DNA of 64,000 bases from Tolypeutes matacus (taxonomy: Eukaryota; Chordata; Mammalia; Cingulata; Chlamyphoridae): positions 1,952,497 to 2,016,496 of the forward strand of contig JAKSZT010000142.1 of assembly GCA_026826555.1 (NCBI GenBank), given 5' to 3'. The translations under genes were made by a program, and so were the position numbers. The notes beneath the pieces are model-generated. The model was not told the DNA's origin, ran no database searches, and saw nothing but the letters and a program-made list of their open reading frames with translations. Positions 37,713-50,540 of this stretch are shown in pieces (position 1 is the stretch's first letter; each line of letters begins with the position of its first letter).

Positions 37713-38012
37713 ATTACAGGAATGTAACCTCTTTAGTGTTTTCTGTAGACTCTTACAAATGGAATATCTCTGATGAAAGCTAATCAGTTTGGAATAGTTT
37801 GATTGGAAATCATGAATGAAAAATTAATGAAGACAATAAAAGCTACATAATGCTTACTATTAATGTCAATATTCTCTTCTCTCCAACATATTATTTTTGT
37901 TTTCTAATTTTTTCTTTATTTAAAACCTTTTTAAGATATACGTTTTTTGTTTTAAAACACATTGAGAAATATCTTTTACTTGTAAACAGAAAAAATATAT
38001 TTAAACCCTTCG
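37713..38012. other. 3' flank of receptor A
   Basis: Probable 3' UTR. Similarity to unit B falls to roughly 88-90 percent here, far below the exon. Confidence 0.5.
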
Positions 38013-38460
38013 GTGGGGTTCAGTGGGTCCTGGGGCCTGGCTGTGCCTCCCTAAGGGAAGTTCAGCCCAAGGATACAGCTGCCTGCATACCCCAGGACTC
38101 AAGTTAAAATGTAACAAACCTCCTTATAGGGTAACAATATGAAGTTGGTATCTTATACTATAATGTTCTCCAGGCTGTTCAATTCCTTCTTACAGTGATA
38201 TCACCAGATCCCATTTATGTGCTTCATGTAACCCTAGCAAAAATTCTGTTGTGAAATGTCTTTGTTCTGAGACCCTATTTATTGCCCTTCACTTTCCTGC
38301 AAGCTCTACTTTAATTCTTCAGCCTGCCACCACCTAAGATCCTCTCCTGTCTGTAAGTCCCAATAAATAAAGCTCATGTTTGACACCTTTGCTGAGTGCA
38401 GCCTTTGTTCTTTTGGCTGCCCCAAATCCATGCACTTCAGGTGCTGGGTTTTAATAACTT
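38013..38460 (+). repeat. LTR-like repeat with polyadenylation signal, unit A
   Basis: Contains two overlapping AATAAA signals (38362-38367, 38366-38371), followed by a T/G-rich stretch ('CTTTGTTCTTTTGGCTG'). This layout resembles an ERV LTR R-U5 region. It lies 650 bp after the receptor stop codon and could end its transcript. Its ends are not sharp; the copy in unit B is at 55018-55440. Confidence 0.5.
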
Positions 38461-39012
38461 CACTTTCAAATAAAGGATGGCTCATACTGTAACTTTAGAA
38501 GTATTAAAGATATATATGTCAATACCATAGAGATAATAGTGATATTTACATATATAAATTTTGTATATGATAGGTGTTATATGTTATTCAATGTATGATA
38601 CGCCTAATTTGTGTGCATTTAAAACTGCTTTATGTGACTGAGAGCATATGAAGACAATTGCATGAGTGATGTCACTGATATCAATAAGTGTGCAAAATGT
38701 AATGGTTATCCAGCTATAAGTCATTTGCATTCATGAACACATTTCAGATTTCACTGTTTAAGGTGATTGCTCAATAAATATTAGTCATGGATAAAAATTT
38801 ACTGCATACATTTATTTAACACTGTGTGTTTTATTATTTATATTTTTGTCTTTTGACAAATGATACAATAATCTGGTAATTTCAAGATGTATTTTAACTC
38901 TCTACCATTCCATTTTCTTGAGGATAGGTGTCAGAATCTTGGCATAAATATTCTATCTCCCCCTAGGAATCAATGGTTGCTATCTTTCTTTTTATTAAGA
39001 TATAAATGGTAT
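38461..39012. other. Noncoding, unit A
   Basis: AT-rich, aligns with 55441-56280 apart from the L1 tail inserted in unit B. No gene. Confidence 0.5.
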
Positions 39013-39235
39013 TTTAGATGTTGTTAATGTGGGAAAGTGTGGGAGGGGGAAGGGGTGGGGTAGATGGGCATCATATATATATATATATTTATATATATAT
39101 AAAAGGAAGTAAAGAATATATTAAGAAACAAGGAATGAATACACAATCTGAGACAAGGATTACTACAGGGGCTCCTATATTTTTTATGTAAAATTTATCT
39201 AATCCAAACTTCTTTAAAAATAAAAAAGTAAAATG
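39013..39235 (+). mobile_element. L1 3' tail, unit A
   Basis: Short L1 3'-end fragment ('GTTGTTAATGTGGGAAAGTG' ... 'TCTTTAAAAATAAAAAAG') carrying a (TA)n run at 39075-39102 and about 70 bp of extra sequence in its middle. It is shared with unit B (56280-56520). Confidence 0.65.
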
Positions 39236-39258
39236 TGAAAAATATTTTTTTTAGATAG

Positions 39259-39363
39259 TGTCTTAGTTACCCAAAGGATTGCCAATGCAAAGTATGAGAA
39301 ATGTGTTGGCTTTTATAAAGGGGATTTATTTCAGGTAAAATGTTCCATTTCTGAAGTCTTGAG
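39259..39363 (+). repeat. Truncated LTR at duplication junction
   Basis: First 105 bp of the LTR whose complete copy is at 56547-57256. It stops where old L1 sequence starts (about 39364), which marks the A/B duplication joint. Confidence 0.8.
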
Positions 39364-40120
39364 CCTTATAAATGAACCTGATTAAATGGCATAATATTAT
39401 ATGAAGGTAGACACTAAAATTTTAAAGATGTATATTGCAAACTCTGGTCATCCACTAAAATATTTTAGATAGAGTACAAATAATTATTAAACAAAAGAAA
39501 TATACTGGAATAAAAAGTATGTCAATTAACACAAGAGAAGGCAGTAAAGGAGGAAAAATAAGCATAGAATAGATGGAAAAATTATAAAAAGCTGATAATA
39601 TGGAGATTTTAATCCAATCCTACGAAAAGTCACATTAAATGTGAATAGCCTAAATATATCAGTTATAAGACCAAGATTGTAGGATTGGGTGTGAACAATT
39701 CCCATATGCATACTTTGTATAATAATTCCACTTTGAATATAATGGTATGCAAAAATATAAAATCGAAAAGGTTTATCATGGACACCCTAACCAAAAGAAA
39801 ATGGAGAAAGTACATTACTTTCATAATAAAGCAGACTTTAGAAGATGAAATACTATGATAGAGAGGGGCATTACATAATAATGAAAAAATGTCCCTAAGA
39901 ATACAAAGCAATCCTAATGTGTATTCACATAATGATAAAGCTTCAAAATATGTAAGGCAAAAATGGATGGGATTTTGAGGAGAAATAGACAAATCCACAA
40001 GTGTAGGTTGAGACTCGAATATCTATAACTCACAAATTAACAGAAAACCAGTAAGGATATAGAAAATCAGAGCTATATCTAAAAGTAGACCTAATAAAAT
40101 CTAAAGTCAAAAACACTTGT
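39364..40120 (+). mobile_element. Old L1 (ORF1/ORF2 junction to endonuclease), unit B
   Basis: Counterpart of 21504-22540 without the inserted L1 tail. ORF2 begins near 39633 ('LNVNSLNISVI'-like). Degraded. Confidence 0.65.
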
Positions 40121-43100
40121 TAGTTCAAAAGGAGAAAGTAGCAGAAGTGAAGTATAGTAGTAGGAGAAAAGCAAGGCACATGCAGGGGAAATTCCCTTAA
40201 TGTTCCATTACCCTTCATGTCTTCCTCAGACCTGTGGATCAGGGGAGTATTTCTCTAATTTCATTAAACCAATTTACATTATTGAAGCTATTAAATCCAT
40301 TTATTGTTGTCTCCCACTATCCATCATATTTTTTACTTGGCATCCCACTATCACCTCAACACACATGCATTTTTGTGTTCCATTCTTTTTGGCAAAGGTT
40401 GTGAACAATTTTTTTTAATGATTCCCTTTGTGATTTTGGTGTCAGTACCCGAGTCCCTAAATCCCTGAACGTCAAAATTTCCTAATAATGGCAAGTATAA
40501 CCAGGGGCTTCCATCTATTTTATTTATTTTCCTGACTATCTAGGTTAGTTTTACAGTGTTAGTGTGACAGACATCTATGAGTGCAGATTCTAACACTTTA
40601 TGCTCTACAAACAAAAGGTATGTAATTTGACTTAAAGTCTGTTACATTGAATGTCTTTCTTCTTGCTCTGGTCATCTGTACCCACCCAGTTGATGCAGAG
40701 GTCCTCACTACCTGAGGATCATTATATAATGCTAATTGTGGAATTTCTCATTAGTACATTGAATTGCATATACAATATTACATTAAATATGTAAATCAAA
40801 TAACACATTTTAAAAGGTTTTTAAGAATATATAACTGAAGTTAACAGTGTTAGCCTCTTGGCATTGGAAGTGACTATTTTTTCATGATCTTTTGTTTCCA
40901 AATTTCAACAATAAGCATATATTATTTTGGTAGGCAGAAAAAATTAAAAAGTTGAAATATTATGTAAGTAGTACAGTATGTTTTGCAAAACAAATTCAGC
41001 TTGATAAAGATTCTGTTTACGAATCTCTCAGGCTGTTTAATATTATACCTGGACAATAATGAGTTACTTTATTCTCAAAACAAGTTACATAATTATAAGT
41101 AAGTGGAATTTTACCTGAAATTTAGCTTCTGTAAGTAAATAAAAACGAAGTTGGAGAAAGAGAACCAATTGCAACTACTCAAAAGTTTCTTATGAACATA
41201 ATATAATTCATAAAACCTGTAGATATACATTGCCATGTAAATCAAGGAAATGTTTATATTCATTATAAATGTAATTTAATTCATTGTAGAAAACGTGAAA
41301 CTATCAAAAAGATAAAAGAAATTCCAAATTTCATGTCAATATTTATAAATATTTTGTCTTTATCTTTAATCTTATTCTTAAATAGTTTAATTTGTCTGAG
41401 TAAAATGTTACCATAACTTAAATATAGTTTGTATTCCAGAGTTGCCCTTTATTACATAAATGTTTTCTCATATTAATGAAGATTTTATAAACCTCATTTT
41501 AGTGAAAAAGTGTTTAAATTTAATGTATTGTTTTCACATGATTTCTTGATATTTCCAATTGTTAAAGAGCTTATAATTAAAGTCACATTTATACTTACAT
41601 AATTGCATAAAGGACATGGAAAGTTTTTTCAATTGTATTTAACTAAGTTTTATTAAAATTAAATTAATTAAAAAAAACTTTTATTCTTGTTGATTTGTTT
41701 AAATGAAATTATTGTACTTCATGGATTTAAGGGGCATAAATGATAACATGATGAAGAAAATTTTCCAATAACTAAACTTTAAAATACTGTGTCTTAATTA
41801 CTCAAATTGTTGCTCTTTGTGTTGTAGGAGGGGAGAGGGATTATAAAAATAGGAGCTAACAGAAGATCCCAGGATTCTCAGTAGACCATCACCCATTTCA
41901 TCTTACACAGGAGCACGTTCTAACCATTGCTTACATGGGAATGGGTAAAATACACAACCACATACTAGCACAAGAATGGCTCATTTTTATTCCATAGAAA
42001 AAGTTTCTTTTCAAACAGTTTGATAGAATGGTCAAAAGCATCACAGAATTGCACATATAACCACTTTATGAATTTGTTCACAGGTATGAATTAATGCATT
42101 GTAGTCAGTAGAAAACTGGACAGACTATAAAAATTTTAGAATGAAATTGCTATAAAACAGCAATGAAATAACAATAAACCCCAAGTGAAGAGATCCTTCA
42201 TCTATTCACTTGTATGGGTAAAGTTCGCAAGAATTAATTTGAAGGCAAAAGGGCAAAGGGGTATTTTAACACTCTAACCAAACACATTGTATGATTTCCT
42301 ACCTCAAATCAAACTCTACACATAATAATGCTTGGAATCATAAACTTTGCCTTGAGTTCTAACAATAACTTTTATTTTTGTCATTGTTTTGCATTTATTC
42401 ATAGTTTCAAAGTTTGTTCACAGAGTTCTTTTATTCACCAGGTAGTCATATTGTCAACAGCTTAGCTTATTATGGTGAAAATGTCACAACAAAGAAGTCA
42501 ACATTGTTAAATTACTTTCAACCAATACCAGAACTTATTAGGATTTTATATGTTTTCCTTAAGTATTCATTAGTAATTTCTCCAAGGACCTCTGGTACCT
42601 TTCACTGGGCACTGTGTGTGCTCCTTGCTTTTGTTATGTCATTGCTTCTAGGACCTCTCATTAGACATAGGCAATATATGAATGCAAATTAATTCAAGTG
42701 TACACATATTAATAATTGTTTTCATATCTATATTAAGCTTAGTGTAAGTTCATACTGGTGTCTCCAATTCTAAGCCAATACCAAAGACCTCATTTTAGCT
42801 TTCTCTCATTTATCTGTAACCTCCCTCATTGACACTGGAGAGTCTGGCTCCCACTCGCAGTCATTTGTTTACTTTTTGTTCATCCCCTGTACACATGCAA
42901 AACAATTTTATAGTTTTTAAGCTATATTCATATGAGAAACAAATTTAACATCCACATACAATGGTAATGTGCAGCCACTTTTGTCTTTACCTTATTCTTT
43001 CTAGCAAAAATTGGAATGTTCTAAAGTTACCTAAGGCAGCTCCTTCTTTCCCACACCTGTATTAGTGCAGTTATGCATTACATTTGTATAAAACTTATAT

Positions 43101-43619
43101 TTACATCACATTCTGCACTTTATCCAGGGATGTACTGAAACCCCAGTTGATATTTTGCTTGTTTGTTTGCAATTAAGTTTGGAAAGATTTAAAGCAAAGT
43201 TTTCCAAGATACATTTCTATGGGTTTTCAAAATGCATATATTCAGATATCCACCCGCCTTGTACCTTACAGAAAAATATGAGGGTCAATTGTAATGCAAG
43301 ATTTTCAAGACATAATGAAAAACATAGGGAAATTTTAACAAAATATTCCACATTTGTCATATACAGGAAATAATATTATCTTAACATAACTGCTTCAGAT
43401 CTGTACAATTACATGTAATACTACTGATACATTTAAAGATCTCTTCATACCATTCTTGATCCCTTCCCTTGTCTGTCCTTCCAATACTGTTTAGAATGTG
43501 GTGTGCTTTCATCTCCTTGATGTTTTTATAACCTAAGTGTGTGCTCCTATTTTTTAATTCAGTGTATAAAAATATAATCATAATAATGATATTTTAATTT
43601 ACTTTTCTGCTTAAAATTA
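40121..43619. other. Noncoding, unit B
   Basis: Counterpart of 22541-25969. No gene recognised. It keeps about 65 bp near 40205-40270 that are missing from unit A. Confidence 0.6.
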
Positions 43620-43920
43620 TGTTTCTTACCTTTTTAATGTTCACATGCATAATCCAGTTTTTGTACATAGTCATTGAATAGAATTCCATTGCATTAAAAT
43701 ATTATAATTTGTTTCCTAGACACTTAGGTTGTTTCTGCTCTCTTTCTTTGAAACAGTGCTGCAATGAGTACCCTTGAGCATGTATCCTGTGTACATGCAG
43801 GTTTTACTAGGTCATATACATAGAACTGAGTTTGCTGAGTGGTACAGACCCATCTTCAATTTCTTTAAAATTGCCAACTTTAAACTTATATACATTGTCT
43901 TAGGTAGTTAGTATGTGACT
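43620..43920 (-). mobile_element. Antisense old L1 fragment, unit B
   Basis: Counterpart of 25970-26260, same reverse-complement L1 phrases. Confidence 0.7.
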
Positions 43921-44724
43921 GCTGGAAAACATATTTTAAAGACCTAGTTGTACAAGTTGGGATATTTTGGGGGTGGTGTGGTTTAGAATATTTGCTATGG
44001 GAAATAAATGAGAGCACTATAAATATTTGAGAACCATCGTGTTGAAGGGGGAGAATATTTGTTCTAAGAAACCACAGATGGTGAAACTAGTTAAACAGTC
44101 TAACAATAACTATCTTGTGAAAAGTGGGCTCTTTCTGATTAATCCTGAGACTAGTTGATCATTTGGAAGATTGTATGAATATTTCCTTGACAGTTGAAAA
44201 CTTGGAGGTTGAAAAATTGTTTTCTGACTATGAGCCAAATGGAAATCAAATACTCTTTTACTTTCAGACATACTGAATAATTCATAAAAGGTATATTTAT
44301 TAATTTATTTGTCTCCCGGAAAAATTAGTTTTTTAAGTGAACCTATTCCCACTGAAGGGCAACCAACCGATCTCTGAATGGTAATTTTAACCTTTCCAGT
44401 GAGATCAGTACACTGGCATCAGGATAGAAGTTCTATTGACCTATGTTGGGATATTGCAGCTACATGTTTGAAGGCAGAGCAGCAGTGCCCTCACTACCTC
44501 ATGATGGAATATGCAGGTTTTTCTTTAGCTCATTTTAGTGCATGGGATTAGGATACAAGGCATTCAGTCTAGGAGGTATTGCTAAAACTTTCAAATGAAT
44601 ATTCACTCATTAAAGGAGGGTTTAGCAGAGTTGGTTAATTAAGGCCTAGGGAATTAATACAACGTTTAAGTATTATAAATGCTTTTTGAACATATTTTCT
44701 GTAATAGAGAAATGAGCAAATTTT
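43921..44724. other. Noncoding with ~520 bp private to unit B
   Basis: 44114-44635 has no counterpart in unit A, where the flanks meet at 26471. No repeat ends or tail are visible, so a deletion in A is more likely than an insertion in B. Confidence 0.6.
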
Positions 44725-44910
44725 CTTTTCTTTTTTTTTTTTTTTTGAGGTATCAGGTCGGTGAATGAACCCTGGACCTTGTATGCAGGAAACAGGTGCT
44801 CAACCACTCAGTTACATGGCTCCCCTGAGTTGGTTTTGCATCAGGGGCCTAACCTGAGACCTTCCATGTGGGAAGCAGATGCTCAACAACTTGAGCCACA
44901 TCTACTCCCC
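44725..44910 (-). mobile_element. Dimeric tRNA-derived SINE, unit B
   Basis: Counterpart of 26575-26767 with a cleaner tail (T16 run on +). The two tRNA-like units are recognisable on the minus strand. Confidence 0.85.
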
Positions 44911-47900
44911 AAACTATTCGAAAACTTGATAATGATAAGGGATGGTCAGATTTTTTTTCTCAGCCAGATTGGGAACTTTGTCTAGAATATAAAATTTCCT
45001 TGTCTCTTCTCTGCTTTCACGACTGCCCTGCTGCTCTGGATTATGGGAAGACCTGATAGAATTATGATCAGATTTTGGGGAATAGAAGCCTGTTTGTTAC
45101 AACCACCCTATATATCGTTTCTCTGTTCATTATTCCTTCCATTGAGAGGAGATTTAGATAATCAGTAAACAAAAATTTTTTGACTAACAAAATTTAATAA
45201 AAAAAGAATGGAGCACTCTGACAAAGCACACTAATGATTATTATTTGTCTTTTATTGCTTTCTGATTCTAAACTTAGGGGAATGCAAAATATTAAGAGAA
45301 TTTAAGAACAAGAAAAATTATGCATGCTATATATTTTGAGTCTTATTGCCACACTTTACATTGAAGACTAATGTAAGAATAATTGTCAATATATCTAAAT
45401 TGTACTTATACTGGTAGGGGAAAAATTCTCTTATGATGTATTTATAATCTGAAAAATTTTTTTTTTAGGTACACTGGTCTGAGAACTGTCCAGGGAATTT
45501 GAGCAACCCTTACATACTCCATATGGTCCTATTACATAATCACTGCTGAACTAAAAATAGAATGAAAATAGTTTTGGTGAAAATCTAGCTTTATTCTCTA
45601 AGCTAGTAAGCTTAGATATTATATTTTTTAACTAGCACATGTTTACCTCATATATTGAGAGGGAGAAAATATAGCATTTATTTAGTCTGGAAGATTTTCA
45701 ATTATTTCCATAATATTAAAAATGAGAAGTGACAACCTTATTTTTCACTATATTTTGTAATGATAGATATTATAAGGGATTAGGAAATTTTCAGAAACAT
45801 ACTTATTTTTCAGAAATAAATGAATAACACACATTAGATTAATGATTGATATCACCTCTGTATCTAACATGATATAAAATCTCATGTTTATCTCTGTCTC
45901 TCTATCTCTCCCTCTCAATTGTTTTCTAAACTCCCCTTCCATTTGAATGTCTATTTTGTCCCAGGCACATATTTATCATCACACATTCAGAATTACAATC
46001 TATGATGCCAAATTCCTAATTAGCTTCTAGTCATTGTCATGATTTTCATATCTTGTCTATGTGAGGATGATGACACTCCAGAGAACATCAGGGGTTACTC
46101 TGAAGTCTGAATTCTCAACCATGGCTACTGAAAATTTTTTGTTTCATTAATAAGTGCAGATATTAAAAGGCATGGGACAAAGATGGTGCTGTACTTCCCT
46201 AGGATCTCAATTCAGTCAGCAGAGACAATAGAGAGAGGGGCCGTTATCCTCCACCTTCTTCCATAATCTGCTCAAGTCTGTGCCACTTTGTTGATGTCTA
46301 TTGTCCACATACCTGACTCTGAGGATGAACGAGTTCCCTCTTTTCTAAATCCGGCTTTACTTTTACCTGTTTTAGTGTACATACTGTTTTCATCAATGCA
46401 AGCAAGTGAATTATTTATCACATTGAATAGATTTAATCTTTGGTGATCATGTTTGCAGAAACCAGATAATCATACAATTTTAGAGTTTAGAAGTATGAAT
46501 TATCTGTCTTTATTTTGAAGAGAAACTGAGTGCCTAAGAGGATGTGTGATTTATCTAAAAATTTTAAAGCTTTTCATTTAGAATGGTGTCTGTTTATTCA
46601 AGACAAGGCAGTATGGATATAAAATACTAATGAAAGTAATAATCATGTTCTCTGCACCTAAGAAAGGAAAGTGTATATCCCATATATGATGCCATCTTTG
46701 AGAATTTTGTCACTACTCTAGGAAAATCCATTTCACTATTACAGGAGAAAATATTTGATTTACTTATATGATAATCACAAGTATTTGATCTGAGAGGAGG
46801 GAGATATTTACCTGCACTTTAAAATGAAGGGAAAGTGACATATTGGAAGGAAAAAGCCTAAAGATTTTTAAAAATGTTTTTGAAAAAAAAAGGTTCAATT
46901 TCCTCACATTGCAGTGACTTTATAGACTCTTAACTCATGAGAATTGAAGGTAATTCCTAAAATATTTTTGAAGGACTTCTGATTAATGTTTCTTACTACA
47001 ACTTTTTGATAAAAAAGTTTATAGTAAATAAATATATGAATGTTTATATGAAAAAATATAGAGTTGAAAATGTTGAGGTAAATGTTTTAATACATTGAAG
47101 GTTTCCTTTATGTTTTTGGATGTTAAATCGGAAGGTAGCACTTCACTAGTAAATATAGTTAGATTGGGGAACAGATATCATTCCTCTTCACATACCCTTA
47201 GTGAGGTAGGTTTGGTTTTAATTTCCATAGCTCTCTGCAAGTTATTGTGATTGATAGCATTTTCAGTATTTCCTTATTCATAAGGAAAAGCAATGTTGCA
47301 ACAATTACGCTGAATTCTGAACAACTTGTGATATATTCAAATTTATTTTCACCGTTAATTTGTCTCTTTATTTTACCAACCCCTTTTCCTCAGTCAGATT
47401 CCTGCGAGTTTCCAGTGCTCCCTCATTCACAGGGTTTTCACTAGGATACTGTACTCAGCCCTGTCCCGCTTCCTGGAATGAAGCCCTTTCTGACTACGGA
47501 AACCCAATGTTTATTTCCATCTGTATAAAGAAACATATTTTATGAATCAGTTTCTCAGTGCAAGGTCAGTGTTTTTTTCCCACAAAACTGTCAATCTCTT
47601 TCCAAGCCTTAGTGGTCATAATTAATGTGTAAACTCTCTCCTTTAAATCTTGGGTAAATGAAAGATTTTCATCAATATGTTTTTAAGCATAATGCATCAT
47701 CGTCTTTGTCTTTACAGTGACTAACAGGTAAGAAGGAGAGAAGATAGGGTTGAATGAGCAGGCAATGAAGGGAAATTTCTAAAGACTTTTACATTGAGCT
47801 GGTAGTATTTGATGACTTCTATACATTTTATTAGTATTATCCACCAAATAAAATATTCAAGATATAGAAGTATTGCGAGAAGATGATTTTATATGATGTT

Positions 47901-48984
47901 ATTGTAGGAGTCACCTAACAAATCCCTCTATGAATGTATATACTCAGCCTAAAATATAACAAGAAATGAAAAAGCTATTTTACTTGAGCACATCCAACAA
48001 TAGGAAACTCATTTCTGTGCAAGTCAAATGAAACCATCTTTGAGCAGTATAATTATTTTAAAAATTAATACTTTTCTGAAAGAAATTGCCATTGAGAATG
48101 CTTTATATGTGCAGTTAATACAATTATTAAAGAGCTCTAAGCTAAAAAAGATTTTATTATAAAATTTTGGTGCCTCTTTGAGAATTATTTTATTCTCAAC
48201 CTTTTATATTTGAGGGTAATGAGTCCTGAAAGGCTAAACTTTTCAATGTCATACAGCTGATGATGACACTACTGTGATTATCTCCTAGAATCTTTTGTTT
48301 CAAAAGCTTTGTATTTCCACTAGAGTATAGGGATTTTAATAAGCTTAAAACATAGACATTTTTTTAAGTGATAAAATACTCTTACTTCATCTAGGAAAAT
48401 TATGATGAGGATGAACGGAAATGTAAGTACATTATCTTCTATGAATGGAAAAAAGATTATTATAGTAGTAAAAGAAGACTAGGTGACAAGTTATAAAGTT
48501 AATGTCCCTATCACAAGTTCCTGAATCAGTGCTCTGGATAAAGTAGGATTTTAATTTTTCAGAGTGATTGAAAAAATTTTGGTTTATATTAGATAGAAAG
48601 TAATTTAGAGTTTCTGTTTTCCAAAACCTGCATCTCACAGCCTAAACAATGGAGGTCTTGTTAAGAGCATTCTCCAATTTCACCAAGCTAGTTAGTGAGA
48701 GAAGAGGGCATAATAATAACTATTGTTTTATTCTTCAAACTGTGTTTTTCTTAGGAACAATGGTAAGAGCTATAACTTTATTCCTGTTAATATCCATAGC
48801 TGTTTAGTGTAAGGAAAATAATTTAAATGATATAAATACATCTTTTATTAATAAAATATCAATCCTTGGGATATAAATGAAATGCAAAATCATTTTTTCT
48901 TTAAATGCTAAGCTATTGAAAAAGATATTTCCTGAAAACAAATATATCTCTTATTAGGATAGCCAAGTAGCAAAAAAAGTCCTG
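44911..48984. other. Noncoding, unit B
   Basis: Counterpart of 26778-30954, about 90 percent alike by eye. No gene. Confidence 0.6.
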
Positions 48985-49939
48985 CACTATTAATTGTGAC
49001 TTTAATGTAAATGAATTAAACTCTCCAGAGAAAAGACAGAGTTTGGCAGAATGGATTGAACCATTTACCAAGTATATACTGTTTACAAGAGGCTCACCTT
49101 AAATGCAAAGACATAAGTAGGTTGAAAATGAAAGGATAGAAAAAAAAAAAAAACGTACCATGAAAGTAGTAATGAAAGTGGAGCTGAGAGAGCTATTCTA
49201 ATGTCAGATACAGTAGTCTTTACACAAAACTTTTATGAGGGACAAAATGTGTCTCTATATACCCTTAAGAGTTCAATTCAACAAAATATATATAACAATT
49301 TTCAATATATATGAACCTAAGCAGAACTCCATTATATGAAGCAAATATTGACATATTTGAAAGGAGAAATAGATGGTTCTACATTAATAATTAGAGATAT
49401 CAAAACAACACTTTCAATAATATGTAGAACATCTAGAAGAAAGGTCAGTAAGGAGATAGAAGACTTCAAAGATACTATGACCAGCTACACCTAAGAGGTA
49501 TATATAGAACATTTCACCCAACGGCAGCATAATACATATTCTTCTCTAGGGCACATGGACCATCCTCCAGGGTAGACCATAAGACAGGTCACAAAAAAGT
49601 CTCAATAAAATAAAAAATATTAAAATCATGCAATGTATCTTCCATAAACATAATGGAATGAAACTAGAAGCCAATAACAAGGAAAATGGAAAATCCACAA
49701 ATTGTTGGAAATTAAACAATGCATTCTTTAAAAAATCTTAGGAACCAAGAGGAAATCATGAGGGAAATTGGTAAATATCTTGAAGCAAATAAATATGAAA
49801 ATACAGCATAATAAAAACTACAGCATGCAGAAAAGACAGTGCTGAGCAGGAAATTTATAGAACTAAATGCTTACATTAAAAAAAAAAAAAGAAATATCTT
49901 AAATCAGAGACCTAAGTACAAAGCTAGAGGAACATCCCC

Positions 49940-49950
49940 CAAAAAAGACC

Positions 49951-49982
<32 letters not shown>

Positions 49983-49986
49983 CAAA
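49940..49986. repeat. (ACC)n and (AAC)n microsatellite
   Basis: ACC repeats run straight into AAC repeats within L1 ORF2 sequence. In unit A the related AAC-rich stretch (32019-32062) is arranged differently. Confidence 0.9.
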
Positions 49987-50329
49987 ACCAAAATGAGCAG
50001 AAGGAAATAACTATTAGAGTGGAGATAAATTATATAGATATTTTAAAAAAACACAAAGAGAATTAACAAAACCAAAAATTGATTCTTTAAAAAGATCAAT
50101 AATTCTTTACCTGAAGTCAAAAAGAAAAAATGAGAGAGGATACACATAACTAAAATCAGAAATGAAAATGGGGATTTTTACCACTAATCCCCATTATTAC
50201 TACTAGTCCTTAATAAAAAGGACTATAAGGGGATACTGTGAATAATTGTACACCAATAAATTGGATAACCTAATGAAATGGACATAAGCTTAGAAACACA
50301 CAAAGTTCCAATACTGACTGTGATGATTT

Positions 50330-50540
50330 AAAGCTATATGGACCCCAGAATATCATCTTCTTAAAGCTAATCCATTCCTTTGGAAATAAACCTATAGCAA
50401 GTAGGGGCTTAGGTTAGATTACTTCAATTAAAGTCCGTGGATTACATTAGTTCAGTAAGGCATCGCTCCAAGTGAGTCTTATTCCTCTTACTTGAATTCA
50501 TTGTAAGAGAATGCAATTCAAATGAAGAGAGAACCATGCA
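50330..50540 (+). repeat. Truncated solo LTR, unit B
   Basis: Left 210 bp of the LTR complete at 32288-32789 in unit A. The right part and about 350 bp of the L1 beyond it are deleted. Confidence 0.75.

Larger units (their letters stand above)
21504..39363. repeat. Tandem segmental duplication, unit A
   Basis: Aligns by eye in the same order with 39364-56650. The left edge lies in an old L1; the right edge lies in an LTR whose complete copy is at 56547. The unit holds olfactory receptor gene A. Differences from unit B include L1 and SINE insertions (22090-22347 and 35650-35836) and the lack of about 520 bp present in B at 44114-44635. Confidence 0.9.
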
